From: Candidatus Coproplasma avistercoris
Lineage (GTDB): Bacteria; Bacillota; Clostridia; Christensenellales; Borkfalkiaceae
Direction: 5' to 3'
DNA length: 37,774 nucleotides
Assembly: GCA_018711385.1 (NCBI GenBank)
Contig: DVIK01000003.1
Span: 1 to 37,774 of the forward strand
Shown here: piece after piece, positions 14,348 through 22,197 of the stretch
Layout of the letters: each line of letters starts with the position of its first letter
How positions within the stretch are numbered: the stretch's first letter is position 1
The notes under the pieces: model-generated
Seen by the model: the letters and a program-made list of their open reading frames with translations, nothing else
Told to the model about the DNA's origin: nothing
Database searches by the model: none
Position numbers and translations under genes: made by a program

Positions 14348-15472
14348 ATGAGGACTTTCACAGAAACTGAGCGCAAAAAGATTTTTGAATTATGGCAAAC
14401 AAAGCAGCCAATAAATCGTATTATCGAGCTTACAGGAGCATCGCGCAGTACGGTGTATCGGATAGTTAAAGGTTATGAATGTAATGGGGGAAGCGACGCT
14501 ATTTCACGAAAATACGTTGCAAAACTTGAAACTAAGGTAAGAAGGCTTGAACAAAAGTTAGAAGTTATCAAGAAGGCAGGGTGTTCGCCAAATGCTCCTT
14601 TGCGGGAAAAATTGGTTGCTCTCGAAACTCTGTATGGAAAGTACAGCGTTCATTTGTTGTGCGAAACGATGGGTGTGCCGAGAGGAACGTTTTATAATCA
14701 CATACTACGAAATAAGCGCGACAATACGTGGTACGCAAAACAGCGCGAAATACTCCGTGTAGAAATAAAGAGAGTGTATGATGAAAGTAATCAGGTGTTT
14801 GGTTCAGGCAAAATTACAGCTGTACTTAAAGAGCGCGGTTACAATACGTGCGAGGAAACTGTACGAAGACTTATGAAGGATATGGGACTTGTGAGTATAA
14901 GGCAGAGGGCAAAAGCTCTATATGAACAAGAGAAAAGGAGGGCACCTAAAAATGTGTTGAACCGGCAATTCACTGTCAAAAGACCAAACAGTGTATGGGT
15001 GAGCGATGTTACATGTTATAAGTTCGGAAATAAGATATTCTATATATGCGCAATTCTTGACCTGTATGCTCGAAAGGTTGTAGGATGCAGGGTGGGGTTG
15101 GGTAACAGCACTCAATTTGTAAAAAGAACATTTAAGGAAGCGTATGAGAATAGAAAACCTGAAAAGTTGCTTTTGCATACAGACAGGGGAAGCAATTACG
15201 CCTCCTATACATTCAATTCGTATTTAAAATCTATTGGCGTAACACATTCCTTTTCGCGGGCGTATGTGCCTTATGATAATTCTGTAATGGAGTCTTTCTT
15301 TTCAAATATGAAGAGGGAGGAGTTGTACAGGCGCAAATACCGTTCGGAAAGGGAAATACATAAAGCCATAACCGATTATGTAAACTTTTATAATGATAAG
15401 CGACCGCATATAAGCAACGGGTATAAAACGCCGACTGTGAAAGAAGAGCTGTATTTTAAAAATGTGTCCTGA
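14348..15472 (+). CDS. IS3-family (IS150-like) transposase, single ORF
   Basis: 374 residues from ATG 14348, with AAAGGAG upstream; the track start at 14267 lies in the hairpin. Order: N-terminal HTH (PINRIIELTGASRSTVYRIV), coiled coil (KLETKVRRLEQKLEVIKKAG), HTH_21 region, then the rve/DDE integrase core. Catalytic residues are all present: WVSDVTC (D), LLHTDRGSNY (D), NSVMESFFSNMKREEL (E, with the K/R seven residues on). Unlike classical IS3 members, orfA and orfB are fused without a programmed frameshift. It appears intact and potentially active. Confidence 0.92.
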   Translation: MRTFTETERKKIFELWQTKQPINRIIELTGASRSTVYRIVKGYECNGGSDAISRKYVAKLETKVRRLEQKLEVIKKAGCSPNAPLREKLVALETLYGKYSVHLLCETMGVPRGTFYNHILRNKRDNTWYAKQREILRVEIKRVYDESNQVFGSGKITAVLKERGYNTCEETVRRLMKDMGLVSIRQRAKALYEQEKRRAPKNVLNRQFTVKRPNSVWVSDVTCYKFGNKIFYICAILDLYARKVVGCRVGLGNSTQFVKRTFKEAYENRKPEKLLLHTDRGSNYASYTFNSYLKSIGVTHSFSRAYVPYDNSVMESFFSNMKREELYRRKYRSEREIHKAITDYVNFYNDKRPHISNGYKTPTVKEELYFKNVS

Positions 15473-15477
15473 GACAG

Positions 15478-15495
15478 GGGGTTCAGATTGTAAGG
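15478..15495. repeat. GGGGTTCAGATTGTAAGG, copy 1 of a direct repeat
   Basis: It lies just after the transposase stop. Almost the same sequence (one extra T) is found at 15646-15664, in the loop and stem of the tRNA-Thr terminator. Confidence 0.7.
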
Positions 15496-15610
15496 ATTTT
15501 TACTTTTACTTTTCGGTTTAAAACTTTTTTCAAAAGTGCTGTCTCAATGCCTCATTTTGAAAAGTAGAAAAAATGAGGTTAAATCATATAGAACTAGCTC
15601 AAAATTGCAT
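15496..15610. other. AT-rich noncoding spacer
   Basis: No gene seen. CCTCATTTT...AAAAATGAGG (about 15551-15580) forms a 9-bp hairpin without a T tract. Confidence 0.4.
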
Positions 15611-15670
15611 AAAAAAAGAATCACCTTAGCAACCGTCCCAACTTAGGGGTTCAGATTGTTAAGGTGATTC
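15611..15670 (-). terminator. Terminator of tRNA-Thr, with copy 2 of the repeat in its loop
   Basis: Minus strand: GAATCACCTTA pairs with TAAGGTGATTC (11 bp) around a loop of about 31 nt, then seven T. The unusually long loop contains the sequence shared with the IS right flank (15646-15664). Confidence 0.75.
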
Positions 15671-15673
15671 AGT

Positions 15674-15749
15674 TGGAGCTACTGGCCGGATTCGAACCGG
15701 CGACCTGCTGATTACGAATCAGCTGCTCTACCAGCTGAGCCACAGTAGC
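15674..15749 (-). tRNA. tRNA-Thr (anticodon CGT), CCA encoded
   Basis: The minus strand begins GCTACTG and closes with CAGTAGC, a 7-bp acceptor stem, followed by T and an encoded CCA. The D arm GCTCAGCTGGTAGAGC, the anticodon arm CTGAT-TCGTAAT... with loop TTCGTAA (anticodon CGT, reading ACG) and the T arm CCGGTTCGAATCCGG are all regular. Its 3' end faces the AT-rich island, the usual side for integration at tRNA genes. Confidence 0.97.
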
Positions 15750-15761
15750 GTTGACTTTAAT

Positions 15762-15789
15762 ATTATACTATATTCAAGGAAAAATGCAA
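15762..15789 (-). promoter_or_regulatory. tRNA-Thr promoter
   Basis: Minus strand: TTGCAT, 16-bp spacer, TATAAT, 12 bp before the mature 5' end. Confidence 0.65.
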
Positions 15790-15938
15790 GCATTTTCCCG
15801 CTTGCTTTAATAACTTTTGCAAATCTTTTTGAACGGCGCTTATGGGCTAAAATTTTGCATGGTTCACCGAAAAAAATTCTCTGTTCGCAGATTCTGCTAC
15901 ACCTGCGTGCTATACTGTGAAAAAACGGAGGTGTTACA

Positions 15939-16532
15939 ATGTTCGACAAAAATGACAAAACGTTGTTTGCTATGCGTGCGATATGCATAGTGACAATAAT
16001 CGTGCTCGCCGCGATCAGTACCGCTCTCGGAATACTGCTCATAGTGGCAGGGTATGTGGGCGCGGGCATAATACTGATCGCGCTGTTTCTGTTCTGCTGC
16101 TGGCTGTTCTGGGTATATAACCGCCTGCATATTTCCTACCTGTGCGATATTAAGCTCATACGCAATAAACTCTACGGCGTCGAAAACGGCAGGCTAAGGC
16201 AGCTTTATACCGATGATGAATATTCTGCCGACGAAGAGTTGCGCGATCTGACCAACGACGAGGAACGCGAGGCGCGCAGGAATCGCAGCGATGAAAGAGA
16301 TTTCAAAAATTACGGCGAATCGCTCGAACGGCTGCATGCCGCGGGAGCGATACATGACGGCGAATACGAAAAACTTGCGGAATTGTTCTATTACGGCAAT
16401 GACGACGGCGCTTCGGCGGCGGCCGTGATAAAAGAGATTACCGCCCTTTACGTAAAATTTTATACGCACAAAATGGACAGAGAGCAGTATGAATCGTCCA
16501 AAAGGGAGCTGCTTTCCGGACTTGGCGAATAA
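15939..16532 (+). CDS. Membrane protein with SHOCT-like C-terminal segments
   Basis: 197 residues; no named family recognised. Two TM helices (about 13-34 and 38-60; IVLAAISTALGILLIVAGYV and GIILIALFLFCCWLFWVY) precede a charged cytosolic tail. The tail has two SHOCT-like stretches: ESLERLHAAGAIHDGEYEKL and the final KMDREQYESSKRELLSGLG. SHOCT motifs are short oligomerisation segments at protein ends. GGAGGTG lies before the ATG, and a possible -10 TATACT is at 15911. It is the first gene after the tRNA, back in higher-GC sequence. Confidence 0.75.
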   Translation: MFDKNDKTLFAMRAICIVTIIVLAAISTALGILLIVAGYVGAGIILIALFLFCCWLFWVYNRLHISYLCDIKLIRNKLYGVENGRLRQLYTDDEYSADEELRDLTNDEEREARRNRSDERDFKNYGESLERLHAAGAIHDGEYEKLAELFYYGNDDGASAAAVIKEITALYVKFYTHKMDREQYESSKRELLSGLGE

Positions 16533-16576
16533 AGGTGTGCTGCGGTAACCGCAACATATTTTTCGCGTGCCGCAAG

Positions 16577-16582
16577 TAAAAT
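16577..16582 (+). promoter_or_regulatory. -10 box of SPOR-like lipoprotein gene (leaderless type)
   Basis: TAAAAT lies five bases before ATG 16588. There is no Shine-Dalgarno, and the -35 is weak. Confidence 0.4.
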
Positions 16583-16587
16583 ACGGT

Positions 16588-17229
16588 ATGCAGCGTTCGT
16601 ATATAAAAAAATTTATACTTATCGCAGCCGTAGTAGCTGTGCTTGTTGCGTTTTTCTGCCTTGCTTCATGCGGCGGCGGAGTTATAAAGCGCAGGGTTCG
16701 CTGGTATGTGGCGTATTGCGAAGGATATGCCCCGCATGACGTAACGGCGATGGGAGGGGCGGGGTATAATCTTAGTTACCGCGGGAATGATTATGTAGCC
16801 GCGGCATGCTTCGAATTTATCGGCGACGCCGAAAATTATGCTGCCGGAATGAGCGACCGCGGGATCGAATGCAGAGTGATAACATGTGAGCGGCTGAATT
16901 TTTCTTTGACCACTTATAATGCTTCGCAAAGTTCGGAACTCTATGGGCCCATACTTGACGATCTGAACGAAGCCTGTAGATCTGCGGGCGAAGCGGCCGC
17001 TCGCGCGGAGGGCGGCGGAGGGGTGGCCGCTGCCAGGGAAGCGGTCGCCGATGTGAACCGCGGGCTGACGGCTTTGTTGTACGTGGCGCCCGGCTGTTTT
17101 ACCGCTCCGCTGGCAAGGTTGTGCTTTCTTGCCGCCGATTGCGCTTACAGCGATGTGTTGTTCATAAGGGAGGTGCGGTTTTTGCAGCTTGCCATAGCCG
17201 ACGTTTTGATGAATATAACCTTGTCTTAG
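16588..17229 (+). CDS. Lipoprotein with SPOR-like domain
   Basis: 213 residues from ATG 16588; the upstream GTG in the track precedes the -10 box. The N-terminal signal peptide ends in the lipobox LASC (Cys28). The next part (about 36-105) has the SPOR-like pattern WYVAYCEGY, GGAGYNLSYRGNDYVAAACF, then DAENYAAGMSDRGIECRVI. SPOR folds bind denuded septal peptidoglycan glycan strands. The rest is helical with a Gly/Ala-rich linker (ARAEGGGGVAAAREA). It probably acts at the outer face of the membrane. The SPOR assignment is moderate. Confidence 0.65.
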   Translation: MQRSYIKKFILIAAVVAVLVAFFCLASCGGGVIKRRVRWYVAYCEGYAPHDVTAMGGAGYNLSYRGNDYVAAACFEFIGDAENYAAGMSDRGIECRVITCERLNFSLTTYNASQSSELYGPILDDLNEACRSAGEAAARAEGGGGVAAAREAVADVNRGLTALLYVAPGCFTAPLARLCFLAADCAYSDVLFIREVRFLQLAIADVLMNITLS

Positions 17230-17256
17230 TGCTACAAAAACTGCATATTTACGCGT

Positions 17257-17282
17257 TTTGATAGTACTATGTGTGATATAAT
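17257..17282 (+). repeat. 26-bp repeated intergenic element, copy 2
   Basis: Nearly identical to 941-966, with one mismatch. It lies between the convergent lipoprotein and murG genes, where no forward promoter is expected for a known gene; read as a promoter it would point antisense into murG. Confidence 0.6.
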
Positions 17283-18334
17283 CAACTATTTTTGCTGTAA
17301 ATTGCCGTTCTTTCAATTTCAAAAACAATTCTGTCGTTTCCGCAGCTCATGCCGCAGCCGATAAGGTTGCGCCTGATATTCTCGTCGGAGGTGAGTTTTG
17401 CTATCTCCACTTTCAGCCTCTCGGGAGTAAGCTCGCGTTCGCGCAGGACGCGGCAGAGACCCGCACGCTCGAAGTAGCGTGCGTTTTTGGGCTGGTCGCC
17501 GCGCGTGCTTCCGTTTTCGAGCGGGATGAACAGCGTGGGGATGCCGTTTATTATCAGCTCGAAGGCGGAGTTCGAGCCCGCCCTCGCCACGGCGTAATCG
17601 GCGCAGGCGTAGATTTCGCCCATATCGTCTGCAAATTCTATCTGGAGGTAGCCGTCTATGTGCGCATCCGCCCGGTTGCCTTTGCCGCACAGGTGCAGTA
17701 TGTTGTATCGCTCGCACAATCCGCGCGCCGCCGCCCTTATCGCGGCGTTTATCTTCTGCGAACCGCTTCCGCCGCCGAACACAAGTATCGTCGGCCGTTC
17801 GTCTATACCGAACTTCTGCTTTGCTCTTGCGCGCGAAGAGCGCAGCGCCTCCTTTCTTACGGGCGGGCCCGAATATCTGCCGTTGCGGAATTTTTCCGCC
17901 GTTTCCGGGAAAGAGGTCAGCGTGACTGCCGAAAAGCGCGAAATTATTTTGTTGGCAAGCCCGGGCGAAAGGTCGGATTCGTGCGCGATCACCGGTATTC
18001 CCAGCTTCTTTGCCGCCAGCGCGGGAGGGAGCGAAACGTAGCCACCCTTGCAGAACAGCAGGCACGGCTCTTCGCGCTGCAGTATCGTGCGTGCCTCTTG
18101 CACGCTCTCTTTCAGTCTGCACGGCAGCGTCAGGTTGGAAAGCAGCCTGCCCCTGTCCAGCTTGGGCGCGCTTATCGTATAAAATTTTATCCCTTCACGG
18201 CGCACCAGCCCGTATTCTATGCCGCTCGTGCCTATGTAGCCGAGTTCGTACCTGCCCGCAAGGGCGCGCATTATGGCGATGTTCGGCACCACGTGCCCTG
18301 CGCTTCCGCCGCCGCAGAAAAATATTTTTTTCAT
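17282..18334 (-). CDS. murG: UDP-GlcNAc:lipid-I GlcNAc transferase, SRGDQ-type MurG
   Basis: 350 residues, a GT-B fold enzyme. MurG adds GlcNAc to lipid I on the cytosolic membrane face, making lipid II. The N-terminal loop is GGGSAGHVVPN (canonical GGTGGH), then CKGGYVSLPP, HESDLSPGLANKI, a central GGGSGSQKIN and the UDP-GlcNAc site RAGSNSAFELIINGIP plus STRGDQPKNA. The last motif is the variant found in the MurG paralogues of several Bacilli and Clostridia, not the HQ motif of classical MurG. It stands alone rather than in a dcw cluster, so it may be a second MurG. Confidence 0.88.
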   Translation of the reverse strand: MKKIFFCGGGSAGHVVPNIAIMRALAGRYELGYIGTSGIEYGLVRREGIKFYTISAPKLDRGRLLSNLTLPCRLKESVQEARTILQREEPCLLFCKGGYVSLPPALAAKKLGIPVIAHESDLSPGLANKIISRFSAVTLTSFPETAEKFRNGRYSGPPVRKEALRSSRARAKQKFGIDERPTILVFGGGSGSQKINAAIRAAARGLCERYNILHLCGKGNRADAHIDGYLQIEFADDMGEIYACADYAVARAGSNSAFELIINGIPTLFIPLENGSTRGDQPKNARYFERAGLCRVLRERELTPERLKVEIAKLTSDENIRRNLIGCGMSCGNDRIVFEIERTAIYSKNS

Positions 18335-18411
18335 AAAATTAGTTTATTTTACCGCCCGCCGTATTATGCGGCAAACGGCTTCAGTCAAAATATTTTAGTG
18401 CGTTCCTCAGG

Positions 18412-18440
18412 TTGACAGCGCCGCGCGGCGGTGGTAAAAT
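18412..18440 (+). promoter_or_regulatory. Consensus promoter, near-leaderless
   Basis: TTGACA (18412-18417), exactly 17 bp, TAAAAT (18435-18440), with GTGG immediately before the -10. The ATG is at 18451, giving a leader of about 3-4 nt. Confidence 0.85.
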
Positions 18441-18450
18441 GGTATCAGTT

Positions 18451-18804
18451 ATGGAACCTGTATACATCGTATCTATAGTGATAAGCGCTATCGTGTTCGT
18501 GTTGCTCGTGATCTGTTTTTACGTGATAGCCAGGCGCCGCAGGGAGGAGGATGAGCTGCGCGTCGAGCAGGACGCCGTTTATTCCGACCCCAAACTGGCA
18601 AAAATGGAATATGATATCGCCTTTTATGACGACGACATGCCGCGCCCGGACGGCACCGTCAGGGATAAACAGGTGACTATCGATGACGTGATCTCCGGCA
18701 GGTCCGCCCATTCGGCGGGCGAAAACGCCATCTTTGCCAAGGCGGACGACGGGGTGGAGGAGATTTCCGGCCATTACGAACCGGAAGAGGATTCCGACAA
18801 ATAA
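18451..18804 (+). CDS. Small single-pass membrane protein with acidic tail
   Basis: 117 residues from ATG 18451; the track start at 18412 lies inside the -35 box. One TM helix (about 5-27, IVSIVISAIVFVLLVICFYV) is followed by a basic stop-transfer segment ARRRREEDE and an acidic, probably disordered cytosolic tail ending EPEEDSDK. No family is recognised. It probably shares a transcript with the PAP2 phosphatase 19 bp downstream. Confidence 0.75.
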   Translation: MEPVYIVSIVISAIVFVLLVICFYVIARRRREEDELRVEQDAVYSDPKLAKMEYDIAFYDDDMPRPDGTVRDKQVTIDDVISGRSAHSAGENAIFAKADDGVEEISGHYEPEEDSDK

Positions 18805-18823
18805 GGGCGGTATGCGGTAAGGT

Positions 18824-19477
18824 ATGGAGCTTGAAATACTCAATTGGGTGCATGAAACTTTCCACGGCTATGCATGGCTGAACTATACCATGAAGTATCT
18901 CTCCGCGCTTGCCGCGGGCGGGGCTATAAGTATAGCCGTGTGCACTTTGCTGCTCATATTCAGGCCTACGAGAAGGTGCGGGCTTGCGATGGCGGTGGCG
19001 CTCATAATCGATGTGCTCGTCGTCAACGTCATCCTCAAAAATGTTGTCGGCAGGGAGAGGCCGTGGACGCACGGCGAGCTCTCCTGGGCGGAGGGCTTTT
19101 ACGCTCAGTACGGCATAGAGCTTTCGCTCGACTACTGTTTTCCCTCGGGTCATACTGCGGTGACGTTCTGCGCGGCGGCGGTGCTCGTCATATTTTACAG
19201 GGCGAAGGCCGTTCCCGCCGTCGTGCTCGCCTTCCTCATCGGCATTTCCCGCATCTATCTGGGCGAACACTACGTCACGGACGTGGCCGCCGGCATGGTC
19301 ATCGGCACGCTGTGCGGAGTGGCCGGGTATTTTGCGTATGCCGCGCTCGAGCGTGCGGCGAAACGGTATTATGCAAAGCGCCGCTATTACTTCAAAACGC
19401 GTGCGTTCAGGGTGAAACTGCCGCGCGTGAGGGGCCGCAGGACGGGACTTTCTGCGCTGCGCGAACTGTTTATCTGA
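18824..19477 (+). CDS. PAP2-family membrane phosphatase
   Basis: 217 residues with about five TM helices. All three acid-phosphatase motifs are present: KNVVGRERPW (K-x6-R-P), PSGHT, and SRIYLGEHYVTDV (S-R-x5-H-x3-D). Members dephosphorylate lipid phosphates; in bacteria many recycle undecaprenyl pyrophosphate at the outer membrane face. That role would fit the nearby murG but is not proven. The end is unusually basic (RRYYFKTRAFRVKLPRVRGR). It is followed at once by a strong terminator. Confidence 0.88.
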   Translation: MELEILNWVHETFHGYAWLNYTMKYLSALAAGGAISIAVCTLLLIFRPTRRCGLAMAVALIIDVLVVNVILKNVVGRERPWTHGELSWAEGFYAQYGIELSLDYCFPSGHTAVTFCAAAVLVIFYRAKAVPAVVLAFLIGISRIYLGEHYVTDVAAGMVIGTLCGVAGYFAYAALERAAKRYYAKRRYYFKTRAFRVKLPRVRGRRTGLSALRELFI

Positions 19478-19489
19478 TAAAATTTCTGA

Positions 19490-19520
19490 GGGACGGCGCC
19501 GTTACGGCGCCGTCCCTTTA
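19490..19520. terminator. Bidirectional terminator between PAP2 and lipoprotein genes
   Basis: GGGACGGCGCC-GTTAC-GGCGCCGTCCC, an 11-bp stem, followed by a weak T-rich TTTAAGATTT. It serves convergent genes. Confidence 0.85.
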
Positions 19521-19922
19521 AGATTTGAATTGCATTATAAGCTGTGTGCCTGCGATGGGCATCGACAGGGTAAATTGTCCGTTTTCCACAACGACGCTTT
19601 CGCGGTGGCTCACGCCGAGCAATCCTATCTCCGCGGTCAGTTCGCCCGTCTTTTCGTCGTAGGTATAGCTGCATTCGCGGCTGTGCGCCTTTCCCCCCTT
19701 TTCTTTGTAGGAAAGCAGCATGGTCTCCTTGTCGGTGAGAGTTATCCTTATATAATCGTATTTTTCAAGCATATCTTGTCCGCCGTATTCCGCGCGGACG
19801 CACTCGTAAGTCGTGATATACGGGTCGCTCAGCTCTTTGAGCGAGCTCTGCACATCGATTTCGCAGGCGGGCATGGAGCAGGCGGCAAGCGCCGCGGCAA
19901 GAGTAAGCGTAATTTTTTTCAT
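19518..19922 (-). CDS. Small lipoprotein of unknown function
   Basis: 134 residues. The signal peptide has two candidate lipobox cysteines (LAAC at 15 and MPAC at 20), then a mature region with beta-strand character: ITTYECVRAEYGGQDM, YDYIRITLTDKETMLLSYKEKGG and SYTYDEKTGELTAEIG. This alternation is typical of small extracytoplasmic lipocalin-like or beta-barrel proteins, but no family is recognised. The promoter is TTAATA-16-TACTCT, with the ATG only four bases after the -10, so the transcript is probably leaderless. Confidence 0.75.
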   Translation of the reverse strand: MKKITLTLAAALAACSMPACEIDVQSSLKELSDPYITTYECVRAEYGGQDMLEKYDYIRITLTDKETMLLSYKEKGGKAHSRECSYTYDEKTGELTAEIGLLGVSHRESVVVENGQFTLSMPIAGTQLIMQFKS

Positions 19923-19926
19923 ACGC

Positions 19927-19954
19927 AGAGTATGTGCAGAAACGCCGGTATTAA
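19927..19954 (-). promoter_or_regulatory. Promoter of lipoprotein gene (leaderless type)
   Basis: Minus strand: TTAATA, 16 bp, TACTCT, then four bases to the ATG. Confidence 0.4.
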
Positions 19955-19959
19955 CCGTA

Positions 19960-19992
19960 AAAAATAAAAGCGGCGGGGCTTGCCCCGCCGCT
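19960..19992 (-). terminator. Terminator of fba
   Basis: AGCGGCGGGGC-TT-GCCCCGCCGCT; on the minus strand it runs into TTTATTTTTT. Confidence 0.95.
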
Positions 19993-20012
19993 GCGATATC
20001 TGCATGTGAGAT

Positions 20013-20879
20013 TTACGCCTTGCCTATGCAGCCGAAGATCTCCATCTTTTCCTTTACGGTGTCCTTTATTGCCTGCGCGCCGGGAGCGAGCAGCTTTCTG
20101 GGGTCGAAGCCCTTGCCGACAAGGTCCTTGCCTTCTTCGATATACTTTCTCGTGGCTTCCTGGAATGCGAGCTGGCACTCGGTGTTCACGTTGATCTTGG
20201 CAACGCCGAGCGATATGGCCTTCTTTATCTGGTCGGTGGGTATGCCCGTGCCGCCGTGAAGCACGAGTGGCATGTCGCCTACCTTGGCCTTTACCGCGGC
20301 GAGGGTATCGAACGAAAGTCCGGGCCAGTCTGCGGGGTACTTGCCGTGGATGTTGCCTATGCCTGCGGCGAGCATTGTCACGCCGAGGTCTGCTATTTTT
20401 TTGCATTCTTCGGGATCTGCGCACTCGCCCTTGCCGATAACGCCGTCCTCTTCGCCGCCTATCGCGCCGACTTCAGCCTCTAAGCTGAGGCCCTTTTCAG
20501 CACACACTTTGACGAGTTCCTTGGTCTTTTCGACGTTCTCTTCGATGGGGAAGTGCGAACCGTCGAACATTATCGAAGAGAAGCCTGCCTCGATGCACTT
20601 GTAGCAGCCCTCGTAGGTGCCGTGGTCGAGGTGCAGGGCAACGGGAACGGTGATGTTCATCTCTTCTATCATGGCCTTTACCATCGCCGCGACCGTTTTG
20701 AAGCCGGTCATGTACTTGCCCGCACCCTCGGAAACGCCGAGTATGACGGGAGCATTTAGCTCCTGCGCGGTGGCGAGTATGGACTTTGTCCACTCAAGGT
20801 TGTTGATGTTGAACTGGCCTACTGCATACTTGCCCTTCATTGCCTTTTCAAGCATCTCTTTTGCCGAAACTAATCCCAT
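20013..20879 (-). CDS. fba: Class II fructose-1,6-bisphosphate aldolase
   Basis: 288 residues. It is a zinc-dependent aldolase of glycolysis, cleaving FBP to DHAP and G3P. Motifs: GQFNINNLEW at the N-terminus, HLDHGTYEG (catalytic Asp and zinc His), EAEVGAIGGEEDG (zinc Glu and loop), GIGNIHGKYP (zinc His), VLHGGTGIP (zinc His) and AKINVNTE (phosphate site). GGAGG lies seven bases before the ATG. It is a monocistronic unit with its own terminator. Confidence 0.97.
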   Translation of the reverse strand: MGLVSAKEMLEKAMKGKYAVGQFNINNLEWTKSILATAQELNAPVILGVSEGAGKYMTGFKTVAAMVKAMIEEMNITVPVALHLDHGTYEGCYKCIEAGFSSIMFDGSHFPIEENVEKTKELVKVCAEKGLSLEAEVGAIGGEEDGVIGKGECADPEECKKIADLGVTMLAAGIGNIHGKYPADWPGLSFDTLAAVKAKVGDMPLVLHGGTGIPTDQIKKAISLGVAKINVNTECQLAFQEATRKYIEEGKDLVGKGFDPRKLLAPGAQAIKDTVKEKMEIFGCIGKA

Positions 20880-21011
20880 TTATAAACCTCCGTAAATGCG
20901 GCGGACGCGGTAGCGTCTGCCTTCTTATTTTAACCATAGCTATTATAATGCATGGCGCGGCAAAATTCAAGCGCATTTAACAAATTTATGCCAAATTGAG
21001 TAAAAATCACG

Positions 21012-21040
21012 TTGACGGCGCGCCCGTTTAGGTATATAAT
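21012..21040 (+). promoter_or_regulatory. Promoter of M29 aminopeptidase
   Basis: TTGACG, 17 bp, TATAAT; start-proximal leader of about 27 nt. Confidence 0.9.
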
Positions 21041-21074
21041 GCGCAAGTGAAAGCAATATTACAAGGAGTGACGT

Positions 21075-22193
21075 ATGAGAGACGAAAGACTTAACAGACT
21101 TGCCGAAGGGCTTGTGAATTATTCCGTGCACCTTGAAAAGGGCGAAAAGGTGTTCATCGAGGCGACCGATGTGCCCGAAGAGCTGGTGTGCGCGCTCGTG
21201 GAAAAGGCGTACGCCGCGGGCGGCATACCCTATGTGAAGCTCTGCGCCAACAAGGTGCAGCGCGCCATGCTCATGGGCGCCTCGAAGGAGAGCATAGCCA
21301 AGCTCGCCGACTACGAAAAGTATATAATGAGCGACATGGACGCATACATCGGCGTGCGCGGGTTCAGGAACGAATTCGAGCTTTCGGACGTGCCTGCGGA
21401 GACGACTTCGGAATATCAGCGCGGTTTCTTCTTCCCCGTCCATCACGAAATAAGGGTGAAGAAGACCAAGTGGGTAATCCTTCGCTATCCCACCGACGCG
21501 ATGAGCCAGCTTGCGGAGATGTCCACCGAAAAGTTCGAGGACTTCTACTTCAACGTCTGCACGCTCGACTACGCAAAGATGTCGAAGGCGATGGACGCGC
21601 TCGTGGAGCTTATGAACAGGACGGACAGGGTGCGCCTCGTCGCAAAGAACACCGACCTCACTTTCTCCATCAAGGGCATCCCCGCGGTAAAGTGCGCCGG
21701 TGGCTGCAACATCCCCGACGGCGAGGTGTACACCGCGCCCGTCAAAGAAAGCGTCAACGGCGTCATCACCTACAACGCGCCCACGACCGAAGGGGGCAGG
21801 AAGTACGAAAACATTTCGCTCACCTTTAAGGACGGCAAAATAGTAAACGCCACCTGCTCGGGCGACGACGAGGAGCTCAACAAGATCTTCGACACCGACG
21901 AGGGCGCGCGCTATGTCGGCGAGTTTGCCATAGGCGTCAATCCCTACGTCACCAAGCCCATGCTCGACATCCTGTTCGACGAAAAGATCTCGGGCTCCAT
22001 ACACTTCACTCCCGGCTGCTGTTACGACGACGCGTGGAACGGCAACCAGAGCGGCGTGCACTGGGATCTGGTGCTCATAATGACTCCCGAATACGGCGGC
22101 GGCGAGATATGGTTCGACGACGTGCTCATAAGGAAGGACGGGCTGTTCGTGACCGAGAGCTTAAAGGCGCTCAACCCCGAAAATCTTAAATAA
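21075..22193 (+). CDS. M29-family leucyl aminopeptidase (AmpS/PepS-like)
   Basis: 372 residues. It is a cytosolic metallo-aminopeptidase of the thermophilic-aminopeptidase family. Metal ligands sit in the C-terminal half: NIPDGEVYTAP (Glu), ARYVGEFAIG (Glu), GSIHFTPGCCYDD (His) and VHWDLVLIM (His and Asp). These match the M29 dinuclear centre. AAGGAG lies before the ATG. The gapA promoter starts five bases beyond the stop codon. Confidence 0.92.
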   Translation: MRDERLNRLAEGLVNYSVHLEKGEKVFIEATDVPEELVCALVEKAYAAGGIPYVKLCANKVQRAMLMGASKESIAKLADYEKYIMSDMDAYIGVRGFRNEFELSDVPAETTSEYQRGFFFPVHHEIRVKKTKWVILRYPTDAMSQLAEMSTEKFEDFYFNVCTLDYAKMSKAMDALVELMNRTDRVRLVAKNTDLTFSIKGIPAVKCAGGCNIPDGEVYTAPVKESVNGVITYNAPTTEGGRKYENISLTFKDGKIVNATCSGDDEELNKIFDTDEGARYVGEFAIGVNPYVTKPMLDILFDEKISGSIHFTPGCCYDDAWNGNQSGVHWDLVLIMTPEYGGGEIWFDDVLIRKDGLFVTESLKALNPENLK

Positions 22194-22197
22194 ACTG

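Larger units (their letters stand above)
14200..15600 (+). mobile_element. IS3-family insertion sequence, ends unresolved
   Basis: Approximate span around the intact transposase. The termini were not determined: no convincing inverted-repeat pair or target duplication was found by eye. Right-side candidates are GACAGGGGGTTCAGATT at about 15474 and the CTGTCTCA region at about 15540. Confidence 0.5.

Noticed and set aside
15551-15580. CCTCATTTT...AAAAATGAGG hairpin as a terminator
   Set aside because: No T tract follows on either strand; it is left as part of the unexplained IS flank.
20967-22061. 364-residue minus-strand ORF
   Set aside because: Shadow of the M29 aminopeptidase; composition typical of antisense reading.
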